Made by a program: the position numbers and the translations under genes. This document shows positions 62,078 through 64,000 of a stretch of DNA of 64,000 nucleotides, one piece after another; the stretch's first letter is position 1; every line of letters begins with the position of its first letter. Where the stretch lies: NCBI GenBank assembly GCA_041392165.1, contig JAWKMN010000001.1, positions 1,178,001-1,242,000 of the forward strand. The letters are read 5' to 3'. The stretch comes from Arenibacter sp041392165. GTDB taxonomy: Bacteria; Bacteroidota; Bacteroidia; Flavobacteriales; Flavobacteriaceae. The notes under the pieces are model-generated. The model did no database searches, was not told where the DNA came from, and worked only from the letters and a program-made list of their open reading frames with translations.

Positions 62078-62839
62078 GTGAAACGCCATATTCCGAATAT
62101 TATAACCCTATTGAATGTTTTTTGTGGTTGTGTAGCCACTGTTTTTGCTGTTTTGAACAGCCTGGAATTGGCCGCTTTTTTTGTTTTTCTAGGTATTTTT
62201 TTTGATTTTTTTGATGGATTGGCCGCTAGGGCCCTGAATGTAAAAAGTGAATTGGGGCTGCAATTGGATTCCCTTGCCGATGTAATTACAAGTGGTTTGG
62301 TGCCCGGTATAGTGATGTTTCAGTTATTGAACATGTCCTATAGTGGTGGGTGGAACATAGGACTGCAATTGGATACAGCTGAAGCCATGCCATGGGCCCT
62401 ATCCGATATTCCATTGATTCCTTTTTTCGGGTTTCTGATTACCCTGGCTTCGGCATATCGATTGGCTAAATTTAATTTGGATGAAAATCAGGTATCCTCT
62501 TTTGTGGGACTCCCCACACCTGCCAATGCCTTGCTGATACTTTCCTTTCCCTTAATACTGTTCTATCACAACAATGACTTTTTAAATGCCATAATTTTGA
62601 ACAAGTGGTTTTTGATCGGGACTACGCTATTGAGTTCATATCTACTTAATTCCCAAATAGGTTTGTTTGCCCTGAAGTTTAAAAATTGGAGTTTTCGGGA
62701 CAACGCCCTACGCTATACTTTTATAACGGTAAGTTTTGTACTTATTCTTACCATGAAATATATGGCTATTCCGGGCATAATAGCCTTTTATGTCCTAAGT
62801 TCTATGGTAAATAATTTAAAAACTCCAAAAACGGATTAG
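62078..62839 (+). CDS. pssA: CDP-diacylglycerol-serine O-phosphatidyltransferase
   Basis: The 253-residue membrane enzyme has the CDP-alcohol phosphotransferase motif DFFDGLAARALNVKSELGLQ leading into LDSLADVIT (D-G-x2-A-R-x8-G-x3-D-x3-D). Six to eight membrane segments are visible. The first motif follows HIPNIITLLNVFCG, typical of the PssA subtype, so serine is the likely head group for phosphatidylethanolamine synthesis. A GTG start at 62078 fits; no better ATG lies nearby. Confidence 0.9.
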   Translation: MKRHIPNIITLLNVFCGCVATVFAVLNSLELAAFFVFLGIFFDFFDGLAARALNVKSELGLQLDSLADVITSGLVPGIVMFQLLNMSYSGGWNIGLQLDTAEAMPWALSDIPLIPFFGFLITLASAYRLAKFNLDENQVSSFVGLPTPANALLILSFPLILFYHNNDFLNAIILNKWFLIGTTLLSSYLLNSQIGLFALKFKNWSFRDNALRYTFITVSFVLILTMKYMAIPGIIAFYVLSSMVNNLKTPKTD

Positions 62840-62879
62840 AGCATAAAAAATGCTTCATCGAACAAAGTGAAGTAATCCG

Positions 62880-62920
62880 CCCATTGGGCAACAGATTGCT
62901 TCGTACCTCGCCATGACGAA
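62880..62920. repeat. possible dispersed-repeat remnant
   Basis: ACAGATTGCTTCGTACCTCG followed by CCATGACGAA resembles the ATTGCTTCGT..CCTCGC.ATGACG element scattered between genes in many genomes. Only one copy is in the window, so identity rests on memory. Confidence 0.3.
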
Positions 62921-62979
62921 AAATTATTTTTTGTCATGTACTAAATTGTTTTGTACAAATCCTGTGGGGGGTGTACTTA

Positions 62980-63720
62980 TTAGAAGTCCAATTTTTTCCT
63001 GCGCAGTTCAAAATTTTGCCCCAAATATACTTTACGGACCATTTCATCGGCCGCTAAATCTTCTGGAATCCCGGATTTTAGAATGCCTCCTTCAAACATA
63101 AGGTAGGAACGTTCCGTAATGGCCAAAGTTTCCTGTACGTTGTGGTCGGTAATCAGGATGCCGATATTTTTGTTTTTAAGTTGGGCCACAATTTTCTGAA
63201 TATCCTCAACGGCCACGGGGTCCACTCCTGCGAAAGGTTCATCCAATAAAATGAATTTTGGGTCTGTGGCCAAGGCCCTGGCTATTTCCGTACGCCTTCT
63301 TTCACCTCCCGATAAAAGATCTCCCCGGTTTTTTCGGATGTGTCCCAGACCAAATTCCTCTATGAGCGATTCCATTTTCATCAGCTGCTCCTTCTTACTC
63401 AATTTGGTCAACTGGAGTACGCTCAGAATATTTTTTTCAATGCTCAATTTTCTAAATACGGAGGCTTCCTGGGCTAAATATCCAATGCCATTTTGCGCCC
63501 TTTTGTACATAGGGAAGCGCGTAATTTCCATTTTATCCAGATAAATACTCCCTCCATTGGGTTTTATTAAGCCTACTATCATATAGAACGAGGTTGTTTT
63601 TCCGGCGCCATTGGGACCCAATAGACCAACGATTTCGCCTTGGTTCACCTCCAGTGAAATTCCCTTGACTACCTTTCGCCCTCGGTAGGACTTCATAATA
63701 TTATCTGCTCTTAGCTTCAT
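62980..63720 (-). CDS. lptB: LPS export ABC transporter ATPase LptB
   Basis: The 246-residue ATPase has GLLGPNGAGKTT, the LptB-specific stretch GIGYLAQEASVFRKLSIEKN, signature LLSGGERRRTEIARAL and FAGVDPVAVEDIQ. It powers transfer of lipopolysaccharide from the inner membrane to the outer membrane with LptFG. The pattern FAGVDPVAV is the usual mark that separates LptB from other ABC ATPases. It is transcribed toward pssA, converging with it. Confidence 0.94.
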   Translation of the reverse strand: MKLRADNIMKSYRGRKVVKGISLEVNQGEIVGLLGPNGAGKTTSFYMIVGLIKPNGGSIYLDKMEITRFPMYKRAQNGIGYLAQEASVFRKLSIEKNILSVLQLTKLSKKEQLMKMESLIEEFGLGHIRKNRGDLLSGGERRRTEIARALATDPKFILLDEPFAGVDPVAVEDIQKIVAQLKNKNIGILITDHNVQETLAITERSYLMFEGGILKSGIPEDLAADEMVRKVYLGQNFELRRKKLDF

Positions 63721-63864
63721 AGTATCTTTCTATCTAAAGATTCTTCTGCCCTTGGGAGGGTCTGGCCCGCGAAATTCGCAGGGGTAGGCACTGCCTTTTG
63801 GACAGTTCCGAGTGAGACAAAACTAAGCCATAATATTAGTTTGGGAAAAGATATTGTAGTTTTT

Positions 63865-64000
63865 TTAACCTAGCTGTTTTTCCAATTCTTCCCAATATTC
63901 ATAAGCCCTTCTTAAGTGGGGGACCACTATTGTACCGCCTACAAGTGTGGCTATTCCCAAAGTTTCCATTACTTCTTCTTTGCTGGCACCTTCATTGTAG
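63865..64000 (-). CDS. carboxymuconolactone decarboxylase/AhpD-like protein, C-terminal part (truncated by window edge)
   Basis: The last 45 codons run off the window end: YNEGASKEEVMETLGIATLV, then GGTIVVPHLRRAYEYWEELE and a stop at 63865. The A-S-x-E-E-(V/I) block and the following helix fit the AhpD-like fold. The catalytic Cys-x2-Cys part would lie upstream, outside the window. Confidence 0.75.
   Translation of the reverse strand, partial: YNEGASKEEVMETLGIATLVGGTIVVPHLRRAYEYWEELEKQLG

Overview
The window looks like chromosomal DNA of a marine-type member of the Flavobacteriaceae (Bacteroidota). The evidence is a low-to-moderate GC content, very compact and often overlapping genes, a gene order parA-parB-DUF5683-dapB-lepB-WbqC that is typical of the family, Bacteroidota-style promoter elements (TTG / TAnnTTTG), and a complete flexirubin-type pigment cluster. 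Nearly everything is on the minus strand. No rRNA, tRNA, CRISPR array, transposase or prophage was seen.

Region by region. 1-2660: end of an endonuclease/exonuclease/phosphatase-family protein, then a DUF1080 sugar-hydrolase-like protein and a Tat-exported Gfo/Idh/MocA oxidoreductase. 2861-8761: a housekeeping operon (ParA, ParB, DUF5683, DapB, LepB, WbqC, DUF6122). 8891-13438: both methylmalonyl-CoA mutase subunits, a FtsB/DivIC-like division protein and uridine kinase. 13516-46252: about 33 kb forming a flexirubin-type (aryl polyene plus dialkylresorcinol) biosynthetic cluster. 46413-47621: a Bcr/CflA-type drug exporter. 47622-51750: an arsenic-resistance operon (arsR, DUF6428, arsenate-reductase-like, acr3) flanked on both sides by paralogous small secreted proteins that share a conserved, structured leader. 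51802-56639: a histidine kinase and secA, both with several frame breaks. 56811-64000: DUF2795 protein, cobalamin adenosyltransferase, small hypotheticals, an ABC-F ATPase, a DUF4105 protein, phosphatidylserine synthase, LptB, and the end of a carboxymuconolactone-decarboxylase-family protein.

How the pigment cluster probably works (inference from families). Tyrosine ammonia-lyase makes p-coumarate, and a phenylacetate-CoA-ligase-like enzyme activates it. A ketosynthase/chain-length-factor pair with further ketosynthases, two carrier proteins, a ketoreductase and three hot-dog dehydratases extends it to an aryl polyene. DarB and DarA make the dialkylresorcinol. An LpxL-like acyltransferase, a BtrH-like protein or the PlsC domain of a large MMPL fusion could join the two halves. 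LolA, a lipoprotein, an MMPL transporter and an ABC-2 exporter fit delivery to the outer membrane. A divergent flavin halogenase-like enzyme could decorate the ring.

Data quality: the genes from 1 to 45.6 kb and from 54.45 kb onward are intact. Between 45.6 and 54.45 kb, four genes carry indels, many at short homopolymers, and one of them is secA, which is normally essential. This suggests local sequence errors rather than real gene decay, although the acr3 gene also carries an in-frame stop.
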